Assembly: GCA_039654915.1 (NCBI GenBank)
Contig: CM077599.1
Span: forward strand, 26,411,501 to 26,475,500
Direction: 5' to 3'
Length of the DNA stretch: 64,000 nucleotides
Source of the DNA: Aquilaria yunnanensis
Lineage: Eukaryota > Streptophyta > Magnoliopsida > Malvales > Thymelaeaceae
Shown here: positions 32,528-45,849 of the stretch, piece by piece
Position numbering within the stretch: the stretch's first letter is position 1
Layout of the letters: each line of letters begins with the position of its first letter
Notes under the pieces: generated by a model
The model's input: only the letters and a program-made list of their open reading frames with translations
Databases searched by the model: none
What the model was told of the DNA's origin: nothing
Translations under genes and position numbers: made by a program

Positions 32528-35500
32528 CTATTTGTTGATTGCAACTATACGATTGCTATTATTATTGTTGTTGTTGTTATTACTGTGCGCCTCCTCAGCT
32601 TTCCCATTCTGAGCAATTGAGTCACCATCAATTGAATCAATCGAGACAACAACATGGGGACAACCAGCTGTAGCCTTATGATCGTCTATCGGTTTGATAT
32701 CTGGGTAAACCGTAGGCTCAACCTTTTTGAAATGTGCCATAGAAGCCAGTTCCTGAACAGATTCAGCAATTTTCTCTGTGTAATTCGCCACGTCAATTAG
32801 CAGGGAAGCTACTGTTGCCACCGGAACGACGTCGAGCAGCTCCATCTCCTTCCATAATATGGAGCCGGACATTAGCAACGAGTTGAGCTTTCTGACGGCG
32901 GATTTTGAGCTTTCTACGTGGGGAGCTGCACGATATGGCTGCCTCATCGTCTTCAAGGCCGTCGCTAATTCTCTCAGTGCGTTGCCTGCTTCCCAGCTCA
33001 TTTCTCTGCACTCGTCCTTGATCTTCTCCCGAATCGCTACTTTTGCCTGCATAATTCAACATTAATCATCAGTGGATATAGTTTTCCATGTTTATAATAA
33101 ATGATTTAATTAGAGGTCTTAAGTATATGTTTATGTCATCTTTTAATTGGTTAACAAGTCGAATAATTAGGAAGTGCTACTGGGGAGAGGAAGGATCATA
33201 AGGAATATTTGAATAATATACTTGGATATTGTCGGCTGTGAGGAATGCGTTGAGTGCGTCAATTCGGTAAGCACATTCTCGAACTAAAGATCCGATTTTA
33301 AGGTATTGTTTCCACGGATGCTTGAACCCGAACCGGCCATGACCCGGTTCCCATCTCGCAAAATTAGCCTGTACCCCCACAAGCAAGTCATAAATAAAAA
33401 TCCCCCCTACCCTACGGAAATTGCGAATGCTTGTTGCTAAAATATATGCATACGGTACCCACCAAGGATTCTTCACTGCTTTTGGAACTAAGCACGCTTT
33501 TGTATGCCTCCGAACATGACTTGTTAGTATTGGATTCTCCATTTTCCGAGCCAAAGTACTCATTTCCGAACCCTGCAAGCAAAAAAGAAAAAATAAAAAA
33601 AAAATCTCATTTTAAAATAAACCGATTTTCCAACGACCCAGTTACCAACGGCCAAACGTGGTAAGTTAAAAAACCTTGAAGGAAATCGGCGAGTTTTTCC
33701 AAGTTGTTGGCGATTAAGTTGTGGAGATCCTGGCCGGCCCAAACAGGGCAAACAAGAATGGAGATGATCACACAGGCTGAGCCACCGATGATGACAGTCG
33801 ACAGCCTCTTGTGAGCCAGTTGCAATATCTCGTCGTCTCGAAACCCCGAAACCGATATCAACGAGAACGTCAGGATGAAGATCAGCAGCCCGTAGTCGTA
33901 TCTCGCTTTTAGTTTGGGGTAGAATCGCAGAAACGTCGTCGCTGCAGCTGAACATAAAGGAACGACAACAATTAGTTAACCACTACAACCACACAGACCG
34001 AATTTGTTAGTTCGGCAATTTAATTATTAGTCCACCTTGCAAGAAGACGAAGAAGGTGAGCAGAATTGGCTCGGCTATGTGACCAGATAAGCTAGCTAAA
34101 TGGTGGGCTCCAACACCTAGTGCCCCTGCCACCAATGTCGCCACTCCCCTGTTCAAACCTTTCCCTAGTGTGGCTCCTAATTAATACAACGAAAAGTTTA
34201 ACCATAGCTTATTAGTAAATAAATTAGACCTGTAAGAGAAAAGAGTGTAGAGAAAAAAGGCACCGGGAAAAAGAGGACTAGGAGGATTAGAGAAGCTCTA
34301 TATCTCACGTTATTCAGCTCAACAAGGTTTACGGATCCCGAATAAAGAGCTTAAGTAATTACTTACATAAATGATGCTAGATGTGATAATTTAATATATA
34401 ACAGTATCTGAAATAAAGTTTTAAAACTAAAAAACTTTAATAAATACACTTGGAGTTGTTGACATTACTTGTTCACATGGTTGAGCAATTTATTTACATA
34501 TACTAAAATTTCCCGAAAAAGAACTTTATTCTTTTTTTTTTGAACGGCCAAAAAAGAACTTTAATGAATCTTGTCTCTTTCCAAAATCACCTTCGCAAAG
34601 TATGTTTTTCCAAAAATGTTTTAAAGTTTAATAAAGGATAATATGTAAAATTGTCACTAATGTTTGCTCGTTAGATAATTTTGGCACTAATATTTTTTTA
34701 CTATAAATTTACCCTGATGTTTCATATATATTGGGAGCAAATTTTTCCCACTATTGTTAAAATTACTTATGTGGCAAATGAAGCAAAATGGAAAAAATAT
34801 AAGTTTCAATTTTAAGTTTTTTTACATAAAATATGGTTCTAAGTTTCTAAATATATTATTTTCATCATTTGTGTTTTCAATACGAGCCTCGCTTCAACAA
34901 CCCCAGCTACCATCTGCCACCATCTACCTTTTTTTCCATCGATGCCACTTTCACTATCCCAACACATTCCTACAATTCTCCTTAAAACAATTTTTGAACA
35001 AAAGAGGGTTGATTGATACATTAAAATAAATCCAGAGGTATTGTAGTTTTAAAATAAATAAAAAATTAATAATAATAATAACAGCTAAATACCGCTTAGT
35101 GATAATGAGAAAGGTGAAAATAAAAAGCCTCATTAGTAGGGCTTTATAGTCAACTACAGGGATTTTGACTTATTTAAGTGTTTTGAAATTTTTTGAGTAA
35201 CCAGAAATTAATAAAAAAAAATTTAAGGATTAGTTTAAGAGTTACATTATAGAATATTTTTTAAATAAACAAAATATTCCTACTATTTAGTAACTATTAA
35301 TGATAAAAATGGTCTTGACAAATAAAGTTAGTGGCAAATTTTCAAAAATTATTAGCAGCAAAATTACTCCATCGAGCAAACATTAGTCTTTTCGACCCTT
35401 TAACAATATGTTCTAGCTTGCTGGTAATGGAAAACTTTACCAACAGAGAACTCGAAGACGACGACGACGGTCATGACGGCCCACATTGCAGAGACCCCAA

Positions 35501-35729
35501 AGTTGTCATACAGTGGGCGGTAGTAGTAAAGCAGAGACACCAGAGAAAGGGCGAGTCCCACTTTGAGCGAGTGGACGATTCTCCTCGGATCGTCTCTTCC
35601 CACCTTCTCGGCGTTCCTCCAGAACGCACCAACTTTCTCCACCAGCTTCCCTGGCACAGCCTTCATCCGAGCAGCCCACCGGCACTCCGGCTGCCCTCTC
35701 TCCGCTGCAGCACCACCATCCACCTCCAT
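32528..35729 (-). CDS. aluminium-activated malate transporter family protein, 492 aa, six exons
   Basis: The exons on the minus strand are 35729-35441, 34176-34036, 33947-33675, 33572-33463, 33368-33222 and 33046-32528. All junctions are GT-AG and in phase. The N-terminal half is the hydrophobic channel part: TM1 about residues 53-70 ([15 protein letters not shown]), then [36 protein letters not shown] and GVGAHHLA, then [20 protein letters not shown] and [10 protein letters not shown]. The cytosolic half has the family WEP motif (WEPGHGRF, residues 277-284) and helices. Length and order match the family (about 450-600 aa). The members are R-type anion channels of plasma membrane or tonoplast carrying malate and other anions. 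By synteny it corresponds to Arabidopsis ALMT7; Al activation cannot be inferred. Oddity: eight consecutive Asn (about residues 476-483) from an (aat/aac)n repeat near the C-terminus. Confidence 0.93.
34653..35385. mobile_element. MITE filling most of ALMT intron 1
   Basis: cactaatgtttgctcgttag...taattttggc near 34655 is inverted at 35345-35383 (gcaaaattactccatcgagcaaacattagtc). The element of about 730 bp lies wholly within intron 1 (34177-35440, 1264 bp). The interior is AT-rich and non-coding. The exact ends and duplication are unclear. Confidence 0.65.
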
Positions 35730-36869
35730 GCCTAGGTTGCTCTATCGAGAAGAGGAGATAAGAGGACAAGTTTTGAGACTTGAAATGTCTGTGCGCTTAC
35801 CAGCGGCTGGAGAGTCCTCTTATTTATAAGAGCCCATCGGCTGGCATCCTGAAATGGGTATTTTATTCCTGAAAATTAAATAAATAAATATTTTCACTAC
35901 TGTTTTTGTCACTTCTGGTGTATTTTATTAACGATTTTTTAGGTGAGCTGGTACGGTGCAAGTACAGATTAAAAATCGGTCTTCTGGCAAAAAGTCAAAA
36001 AGGAGGTCTCACCATGAAAGTGTCAGCTGTACAAAGTTACACTTGCATGTAGTGAAAGCCAGATAATAAATGTTGCTGCGAGTTATTCTAGGCGTTTCAA
36101 ATTTCTTCTACACTCAGAAAAATTCAACTATTTCGCACACTTGTCTTTTTTTTTTTTTCTGTCTCTCAGTGTCTTATTTTTTTTTTACTTAAAATCAAAT
36201 ATTCCAGGTATATAGAATTTGAAGTAATTAGATTATACTGATATTTAATATTTAATGATAGGAATACCGACATACTCAGAATTCATAAGACTACAAGTTC
36301 GGGAGGGAATTTAAACCTTGACTGTACTGGAGAAAGTGTTCCCATGTGCCATTTTACCGAATGTTTAGGATTTTTTTTGTTTTTCTTCTCTGTGTTCCAT
36401 GGAGGAGAAAATTTCAATTCTTAACCTTGGACGGTAGCTCTCTCATTTGTCTTAATTAGTAGCATGGTTTTAGCAGAAGAAATGATAATTCTATAATCTA
36501 CTTAAGAGGCCTTTTCCGTCTAAATTTATCGGTAACTTTTACTTATTACATTCTAGGTATTATTCTTGTTTTAAAAGGCCATAACACTTGCTAGGCAAAA
36601 GTAGCAAGACTCTGCCTAGTTGTCTGGACCCTTGCTTTTATCTAGAAGTGTGTGTGGTTTGGTTGAAAGCTGGTTTCACTGTTTGACACTTGTAAGGGTG
36701 ATTGACTTAATTCATTTCGAAGGCAAATATATATATGTGCTATATATGGCTATCACTTGATTAGCCATGTAGAATATATATACTGTAAAGTGTTTACCCT
36801 GAACTGTACTGCACGATAAGGTTTTGCTACTGTCATCCGCTGTGATAAGTAATTAACTATATATTAGTA
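35730..36869. other. ALMT upstream region and intergenic DNA
   Basis: The first few hundred bases to the right of 35729 form the ALMT leader and promoter. A minus-strand TATA-like tataaata (plus strand atttataa, 35821-35828) lies about 95 bp upstream of the start codon. The rest is AT-rich with no ORF of note. Confidence 0.45.
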
Positions 36870-37311
36870 CGGGAACTTACAATTACCTTGAGATATGTCT
36901 TAATTTACAGTTTATCTCCTCTATTTTTAAAAATTTATATTTTATCTTTGATATTTTTTATACTACTTGATAATATCTTCTAAAATTGTATTTAAATTAT
37001 ACAATAGTCATCTTCCAGTAATTTCAATATTTGTAATATTTTTTATTATTAATAGACATTTTAAATTTTTTTTTCTGTAAATTTATTTTTCTCTCTACAA
37101 GTACATATTAGTATTTTTTAAAGGTCAGTTGGTTGTGAAAAAAAAATAAAAAATCTTAAAATTATTGAAATATTATTATTAAACGGTTTAAATTGGGATT
37201 TCAGAAGTTATTGTCGGACACTATAAAGTAAATAGAGGTAAAATGTAGGTTTTTGTAAATAGATAGGGTAAATTTTCGGTTAGACCAAACCAGGGTTTTT
37301 GTAATTTTCCC
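36870..37311. mobile_element. MITE (MULE-type) with 9-bp target duplication
   Basis: The direct repeat atattagta flanks the element at 36861-36869 and 37312-37320. The ends are cgggaacttacaa at the left and, on the minus strand, gggaaaattacaaaaaccc at the right. The arms continue inward for about 80 bp with moderate similarity (ttatctcctctatttttaaa / ttttacctctatttac). The 9-bp duplication is the Mutator hallmark. The interior is non-coding. Confidence 0.7.
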
Positions 37312-38039
37312 ATATTAGTATTATAAGTTGTGACATGTTTTGTGTGTTATTAAGAGTAAATTTTTTTTAATCTAACTATATATATATAAAGTGGGAGAAT
37401 CTCTAAGGAGGTTTTGGCCTTTTCCTTAATTGATACCCTCCATGATTGCCACATATCCATTTTTTATTTTTTTTCTTTTTCTTAATGAACTATATATTGT
37501 TAGATGAAAACATAAAATCCAAAATTATTAGCCTTCATTAAAACTAATGAAATTCTTAACATCGTTAAATAATTCTATTCAACCTCAACCTCTTACTAAC
37601 CATTTTGGGTTGTTGGGTAATTAAGAAATGATAATTCAAATTAGAAGCAATATTAATGGATTGCATTAAATTACATTATCAATCAGTACTCTGTCAATTA
37701 TTAATGGAAAGAAAATAATGATCAAATTGCCAATAATAGCAACAGAAATTCTTGCTAAAAAATTGTTGCATTCAGCCTACAATTAGTATGCTTTTAGGAC
37801 TAATCTAGAAAAATTAAAAGTTATAAGACTAAACAAAAAGTAAATTTTAGGACCAAAATACAATTTTCTGATAATATTTTAATGATACACATGCACATAC
37901 AATGATACACATTCATTTTTCTAACGTAAAAATTGGTTATAAGTTAAAATTTAATAAAACAACAAAAAATGCATTTCATGTGGCTGACCATATAGTAGGT
38001 TTTAGTATTACTTTAAAAGAATTGAAATATAGTTAATTA
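37312..38039. other. intergenic, AT-rich, no gene seen
   Basis: A short (at)n tract lies near 37375-37390. No open frame, RNA gene or clear element termini. Confidence 0.45.
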
Positions 38040-39520
38040 CGAGCTTATGCCTATCCTTAAAAGTGTGTGTGTAAACTATTTAGTTTTAAAACAAAAGAAC
38101 ACAAAAAACTTCATGAAAGAAAAAATTCAAAGTATTTTGATTTCTTTTAAAGAAATTTCTTTTAGCAAATTAATTGATTACTTATTTTGGACCAATCTAA
38201 GTTACACAAAATATCCAAAAGAAAATAGTAGGAGCGAGAGCAAAAAAACATCATTTTTAAAATTCAAGTATGTAAAATAGTTATAAAAATTAGAGTGGGA
38301 GCAACAGTTGAGAAGGGGAACGAGAGTACGAGAACTGGGGTGAGGGCAGCAACCTAAAAGAGAAGAATTATGTGACTTAGGCCCAATGCATTATGTTTGA
38401 TAGTCAAGCCCAACAAATTAATTTGTTACTCATTTGAGCACAATCTACATTACACAAAGTATTATAAAAGCAGGAGCAGAGAGTAAGGGGTGGGAGTCAG
38501 AGTAGGAAAGTGTCACTTTTAAAACATAAGTAAAAATGTTATAAAAATGAGAGCGTAAGCAGCACTTAAGAGCAAAAACGGTGACATAAAATAGAACAAT
38601 TAAGTAACTTAATGCCTAATGCATTATGTTTGAAAATTGGGTTAACAAATTAATTGGTTACATATTTAGAACTGATCTAAGTTATACAAAGCATCTTGAA
38701 AGTAATAGCGGGGAGTGGGAGTGAATAGGGAATCATCACGTTTAAAATTTAAGTAAATAACAAGGTTGTACAAATAATAGCAGGAGTGGTAGTTGAGAGT
38801 GAGAATAGGAGTGAAAGAGCGGGAACGGCGACCCAAAAGATAAAGATTATGTAACTTAGGCTTAATGCATTATGTTTGATAATCGGGTCTAACAAATAAA
38901 TTGGTTGCCCATTTGAGTCCTATCTAAGTTACACAAGCATTTCAAAAGCAGGAATGGGAAACAGGAGTGAGAGCAAAAAATCATCAATTTTAAAATTTAA
39001 GGAAAAAAGTTGTAAAAAGAAGAGCGGGAGCAGTGACCCAAAAGAAAATGATTATATAACTTAGTGCCCAATATATTATATCTGACAATCGGGCCCAACA
39101 AATTAATTAGTTATCCATTTGAGCCAAATCTAAGGTACACAAAGTAGCTCGAAAGCAAAAGTTGAAGCTAGAGCAAGAAAACATCACTTTAAAATTTAAG
39201 TAAAAAGGTTGTGAAAATGAGAGTAAAAGCGGTAATTTAGAGCGAGAATAACGACCCAAAAGAGAACAATTATATAAATTTGGGTCCAATACATATGTTT
39301 GACAATCAGGCCTAACAAATTAATTGGTTGCCCATTTGGGTCCAATCTAAGTTATACAAAGTGTCCTAAAAGCAGGAGTCAGGAGTGGAAGCAAAAGTAG
39401 GAAAAAAATTATTTTAAAATTGGACTAAAAAAGTTATAAAAATTAGAGCTGAACGGCAACAAAAAACAGAATGATTATATAACTTATGACCAATGCATTA
39501 TGTTTGACAATTTTGACCCA
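38040..39520. repeat. degenerate tandem array, about 6 units of 205-245 bp
   Basis: The phrase aaattaattggttaccatttgagtccaatctaagttacacaaag recurs in variants at about 38166, 38416, 38649, 38894, 39099 and 39317. Between copies a second phrase recurs: gagcgggagcagcag...gacccaaaagagaa(c/g)aattatataacttaggcccaatgcattatgtttgacaatcgggcc. Copies differ by perhaps 15-25% and in length, so the array is old. It looks like a small satellite or the repeated part of an unknown element. No coding sequence. Confidence 0.8.
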
Positions 39521-42500
39521 CTTAATTAACAACTTTTTATTTTGTATGTATACAAAAAAAAAATAGTAAAATCTTAAACTTGAGCTTCGCAAGCCTATTA
39601 GATATCCTAATTAGCCTTAATCCAATATGTATTAAAAAATATATATTAATCAAACATTTTAACAAAACATGTTAACAACTAATTTGGGCCTATTTAACTA
39701 TAAAATAAATAATAGTGCAATGTTTGTTTTTTCTTAAAAAAATCATCATAATAGTTCCCCATATAATTGAACCTTACACCTGGTAAACATAGTAAAAGGT
39801 TGCACAATCAATTACTTTTTCAGTAACTAAATTCTATTTTAAAAATCTAATGTAAGATAAGTATATTAATCAAGCATGTACTAAACTATAATTATTTTTT
39901 AAAAATCTTGAAATGTGTAATATTATTATATTAAAGTCTAATGTATTAGTATTATTATCATTATGGTTGTGTTATTTTTAACTTTCCTATAAACATATTC
40001 AGAGCCTAAGTCGAAGTGTTTTTTTTTCCTAAAGAATAAGAGTACTTTTCAGTAGAAAATAGATGCAAGAGAAAGAATAGCTCAATGTAGATATGTTTGT
40101 TTTAATTAAAAAATTATTAATATACATTCCCATTTAATTTTTGACAACATTTATCCTAAAGAAGATCTTTTATCATGGTTAAAACCATTTATTATGTTAT
40201 TTTCTTTATTTTAAACAAATATAATATTGATGAAAAATAATACTAAAGATATTCTCAAAACTATTATATTGTTTGTTTAATTACACAATTAGCAGTTCTA
40301 TTTGGTTCACATGGCATCTTATTTCTTAGATTATCAATTTTTGGGAACCACTTTAGACAAATTAGATTACTATTTCTAATATTTTTTACTTATTAGTTTT
40401 CATATATCTTTTCCATAAGTAACTTAACAATTGATATGTTTTGCAATTTTATTTTTTTTGGTCCCATAGTATTGCCGGGTATTCAAATGAGTTTAAATCA
40501 ACTTAAACTAAAATTGTTTGTTTTTATTTTTATATCCTTTTTACTTTAAACCAATTTCATTTTAAAGTAAGTATTATGTAAATACAATAATCCATTTGAA
40601 AGTATTAGTGACAAATCCAAAATTCGTTCAAAGGCGTAAAGAATGTTTGTTTTGGTGTCCATAATTGGCATTTAAACTAGACTCAATGGTCCATTCTTCC
40701 GATAGTTCCCTTCAAAGTTCATCATCATGATGTACCTTTATAGTGGTTGACAAGATCCATCAATCTATCATATATGGCCACCTTCAACATCCTAATCCCC
40801 TTGGAAGTTAGTGCATTCTGAATTTTCTCCGTTGAAGGCTGAAGGCATATGTGGCTGATATCCAACAATGGCTCCTTCAAGGTCTTGTGCTCTTCTGTCA
40901 AGCACTCATCCTTTAGCCTTTATTCCATATTTTCCAATCATTGGAGGACTATGTTAATGTTACTAATCTCTGACTTTTTTCAGACTTTGCTCTTTCATTT
41001 ATCTTCTAATCAGTCTACTACTTTTTTAAACGTGACAACCTGCCCACCCACATTTTTATGGCTGCTTTGCACCTCTTTTTCTAGTATCACAGGGAAAGCC
41101 TTATGGATCTTCTGCCATAATCTGTTCCTACAGATCCTCTAGCAAGCTATGCTTAAAAACGTTAATTTGCTCATTTGTCAGGGCTATAGGAGTCTTTCTT
41201 TTGTCAATTCATGTGGCAAGGAGGTAATTTTGCCACCGAATGTCCAAGTCGAAGGTCGGGTATAAAAATTGGCAAGGGTTATCCTTTCTACCCCTTTTAA
41301 GGCATTGGGTCGAATCTCCTCTAGACTGGTGTTATTGTTCAAGTATGATCTACTGGTCTCAACCATGATTAGTGTTTGCATAGACAGTGCCAAGTTGATA
41401 TCCAACGTACAATTGGTAGGATGCCCAAGACTATTAGAGATGGTTGTACATGAAATCATAAACAAGTTTAGGGGACTCCAAAGACAAGTCAGTTGAGGCT
41501 CAATGAGAATGTATAGCTCAGTGAAAGTTGTATTCTAGTAGGTAGAACGTACGACATCCCATCGTGAAGAATTCTTCTTATAAGCCCCATATCATGGTGA
41601 TCCTGGGGAAAGCTCCTCCCATTATGTGATCATCCTGTGATTATGTGGATTTTCTCCTTGATGTAACCTAAGCTTCTCTAATGATCAACCAATTAGTTTT
41701 GAACCCGTGAGCTACGCTCCACTTGTCTGTTCGTGTCTAGTCCACAAGTAAATCTCTAATCATTCAACGATGATTTCATTTTTACAACATAAGTTGGACT
41801 TTCAACCTAGACGCGGGACGCGTTAAAGTGGCCAAATTAATGAATGTTGATGATGGAGGACCATCAAACTTAGGAGCTTCAAGGACATTTTTGGACCCAT
41901 TAAAGAGAAGCACATAAGTATGCAAAGATGAAGGGGCATTAATCCAAATTCTAGATTTTTGAATTATGAGAGATATTAAGATATTTGAAAACAGAAGTGA
42001 ATGAAAAAATGTTGTATGTATGAATTCACAAAAATCCTATGGATAGGAACTAAAAAAGGGTTGTGGACATAGTTCTTTCTGAGAGTTCAATAATCAAGAC
42101 CATTCATGAAAGATTGTAATAAATTCACTTATAACAAGTTTTTTTAGATGATTTCTAATTGAATCAGGAAAAATTAAGTACAAGCAAAATATATAGTGAC
42201 ATTTTTTAGGGGAGTATCAAGAGAATATTATTAACATGTAAGAATACTCATAATAAGGGAGAAGACCAAAGATATGCAATGAGCACTTCAAGCCCTTGAG
42301 CACTTGGAGCCCTAGCATGCCATTTTTACTTGCAACCAACCTATAAGTGTCCAGGCCACCAAAACACTTCATTTTATTCAATATTATGGAGATTCATGCT
42401 GGAGAAACAAAAAAACTTTGGCCGGACATAGGAGGGCCAAGCCAAAACCTCATAGAGCCTCAAGGGTGCGCCCAAGAACCCCTTTGGAGGCCCATCCAGC

Positions 42501-42637
42501 CTTTTTAGTATGCATGCGTGATTTTTCCAACTTTTTTTAGTTAGTTCATATTTTCTACTTGTTTTCAGCTTAAGGAACATATTTGTTGCACATGGTACAC
42601 ATGCCACACGAATTGCAAACACAAAGAGTGTCCAAAG
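39521..42637. other. intergenic / unidentified repeat DNA
   Basis: 39521-40470 is AT-rich with no feature. 40495-40610 resembles one arm of the foldback MITE at 48280-48590 (tttactttaaaccaatttcatttt...gtattatgtaaatacaataa). 40630-41520 is of higher complexity with broken frames on both strands and may be an old retrotransposon, but no domain was recognised. 42300-42637 and 45172-45400 may be the two halves of an older LTR split by the solo LTR. Confidence 0.4.
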
Positions 42638-45171
42638 TGTGACGGAACGGGGCCCCAGTGCCCCTAATCTTGTAGGCTCTTAGGGATAATGAATCCCACT
42701 AGTTACAATTGACTAACTATTACTCGTCAATATAAATTAAAACAATTTATATGCAACTAGTTACTTAGCCTACTCAGATTAAGTTATGCATGCTTCTGAC
42801 TTGGCAATGCAACCGAAATTTAAAAGTCTTGAATTAAAACATTGCTCGAGCATTTCATTAAAACATACTGAAAACGTACCAAGTCATTGAAATACTAGTT
42901 GCTTTAACTACAAGTAACAGTTTTGTGCATACATTACAACTCTAGCATGCACCCAAAAGTAACAAGATGGATTTACATCCTAATGTATCCCAATAGAGGC
43001 AACTTACTTAGTACACAAAGTACTATGTACAAGAGACAAAATTACTACTAACTAAGATCGAACTACTTGAGCCCACCTTGAGCTAGGCCAAGCTCCAAGT
43101 GTAGCCCTTCACAAAAACTTGTTCTTGTGTACTCTTAGCCTCTACACTGTAAAGGCACAACTTGGTTAGCACGTAACTTATACTGCAAGAAACTAGAATC
43201 ACTAGGATTCTCAATAAAATACCTGCAAAACAGAAAGCTTAGGCCTCAGCTATCACTTCAGTGATTAGGCCCGGGATTAGATCCTGCACAATAAAACTAA
43301 GGGAATGAGTACTTAAAAGTACTCAGTAAGGATTCCCTTCTTAAATACCTGCAAAGAAATATGCAACAAATATGCAATATGGCAACCAAGCAATCAAACA
43401 TGCAATTCAAACAACAAACAATCAACAAAATGCCAGAAATGCAATGTATGGATGTATGGTATGAAATGCACACAACACATGCACTTGGGACTTTCTGCAC
43501 TTAAGTGCCTTAATTCTTGCCGTGAGCTCAAACGGCTGAGGTACTTGAGATACTGGCCCTCGTATCCCGGACACTTTACCTCAATTAAGTCCCATCTACG
43601 GGTTCTAGAGTAGGTCGTCACCTATCTCAAACTTACCCGCCTTTACCCTTAATTTATTGTACAGGGTAGTCTTCCTATGTGGTTTAACTAGTCAAACCCT
43701 CAAGGTTTAACTCAAAATACTACTAGTGGCTCACTTACCAAACCAAATGGCTTGGTTGGGATCGACTTAGGTTTTTCTCTCTATTAACCATATGTAATTG
43801 ATACTCTATATGGCCAATAAAGAGTCTAAAAACCCACTTAATCCCCTTAATATCCATTTAAAAGCTTAAATACTATGAGTTACTTAGCCACCAAGTCACA
43901 ATCTTTTACACTTAACCACACAACTTGACTACCTTCTAAATAACGCACAATTCCCGCCTTAGGAATGAATTCTAGACCCAACCGAGGCTATGGAACGTCT
44001 TAGAATAGCCTAGGGATAGAAACCGAGAGTCTAAGTTAATCTTAGGATGGCCGGAAATCGAGGCCAAATTGGCATTTGGCGACGCGGCGCCAAAGAGCAA
44101 ATGCTTTTGGCGACGCGGCGCCGCCGAACAAACGCTCTGTGTACATTTTCGCATCTTGGCGCCGCGGCGCCAATTCGAGGTCAAATTGGCGACGCGTCGC
44201 CAACTCTGTTTTCTGGGTTTATGCGACAGCGTTGTTCTTGTACACAAGCTACTCAAACTCTCTCATTTCTAATCCAAACTTAATGGGTCTTGTTTCTAAT
44301 TCATCCCAACACACAAAACTACAAAACCATGCATTATTTGAGCTTAATTACTTGAACCCTTACCTCAATTTTAGCCACGAAGCAAGCAATGCAACAAAGC
44401 CTCCTAAGCTCAATTGAGCTTCCTTGAGTTCCAAGCCTAAAACCAAAGCAATTTGGCACCCAAACCAATCAAACCAAGACCATTTCTAGCCCTAGAAACA
44501 ACCTATAAACACACCAAATGATCTCAAGAAGCTTACCTACGAAATTTGGATTCCAAAACAAGCTCCAAAGATCAAATGAAGCAAGAACACTAGCAAAGAG
44601 GCTTAGTGATCTTCCTAACACCTTGGGCACCCTTAATTCAATGGAATCTTGCAAGAAAATGGAAGCTTGGGCTGTGAATTTGGGAGAGGAGATGGAGCCA
44701 CGAATTTTTGGTGTTTGCAAGAAATGGCTAAGTATGAAGAAAAGAAGAAGAAACTTAACTTATAAGCTTATTAAGCAACTTTTCTCTCCCTTGCACTTAA
44801 GCCCTCATACTTTCATTTGTTTCAAATAGCTCACCAACTCACACTCCAAACTCACTTTTCTTTGTTTTAAAAGGTACTAAAAAGCTTCCCAAACTAAATC
44901 TTCTTGAATACTTTAGCCACTTAAGTTCTAAATGGCTCAAAAAGAACACTTAGTGCCACAAGTTGTCAAAACTTACTAGGATGATTCTAAAAGCTAGAAC
45001 AACTAATGGTCTTGACTTAACTATGCCAAATCACACTTAGGAACTCACTTAACTTAATTAAGCTTATGTTACTTGCTTAACAAGGCGCTAATTTGAGGTA
45101 CTTAATTTAATAAACACTTAATCAAAGTAAATAAACACTTACTTGATTAATCAACTAGGAGAGCTGTCACA
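42638..45171. mobile_element. solo LTR of an LTR retrotransposon, 2.5 kb
   Basis: The segment begins tgtgacgg (42638) and ends gctgtcaca (45171), so the ends form the inverted repeat TGTGAC...GTCACA expected of an LTR. The 5-mer caaag flanks it on both sides (42633-42637 and 45172-45176), a standard integrase duplication. There is no gag, pol, primer-binding site or second LTR, so it is a solo LTR left by recombination. Inside, 44078-44200 carries several copies of ggcgacgcggcgcc-type GC palindromes, which stand out from the AT-rich rest. The family was not identified. Confidence 0.85.
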
Positions 45172-45840
45172 CAAAGCATGTTTTCAAAGCCTAGTTTGAC
45201 TAGGTTTGGTTTTTTTGCTAGGTTTAGGGTTCCTAGTCCATTAAGACTTTGTATGATGTCAACCCTAGCTTATTTCCCTTTAAATAAGACTTGTAATTGG
45301 TGGATATAACACAAATTAATAAGAATACAAATTGCTTTGAGCAATTCTCTTCTTTTTTGTTCTTCCTCAACTCCTTGGTGCATTAGTGCTTCAAGTTTTT
45401 TTTTCCAATCAATTTTCTTCTAAATTTTCTTCTACAATTCTTCTTCTTATTCTTGATTTTATTTCTAACTTTCTTTCTTACTCTTTTACTCAATTTCTCC
45501 TCCTTGGACCAAGTTTGGTGAAGCAAGCATTTTGAAACTTAGGATCCTTGAGCAACAAGCAACCCATCAAGTGAACTAGTTCTAAATTTTTTACTTTGTG
45601 GAAAATGAGGTGATAAGTTGTTAATGGGCAATTTAACTTTCTAAGATCATTTTTATCAATTAGTTCTAGCTCAAGAATATTTGTTTGGTACTTAGAATCA
45701 TTATCTAGATTTTAGTGTTGAAAACAGTTTTGAATTCTTTAGTTGGGTAGCTTAGAGGATTGCCTAGGCCTTAAAGTTATTGGTTATTGCCTGTGTTTAC
45801 CAAGAAAATGTATTTTGTTGCAATTGTTGGAAGCTGAACT
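45172..45840. other. right flank of the solo LTR; possible older LTR
   Basis: The stretch runs on from the solo LTR with taaataagacttgtaattgg...aataagaatacaaattgc, wording typical of the R/U5 part of plant LTRs, but no terminus was fixed. No ORF. Confidence 0.3.
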
Positions 45841-45849
45841 ACTGACATC

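Noticed and set aside
44047..44417. Overlapping plus-strand frames with repeated ATRRQ/RRGA-type residues
   Set aside because: These are translations of the GC palindromes inside the solo LTR.
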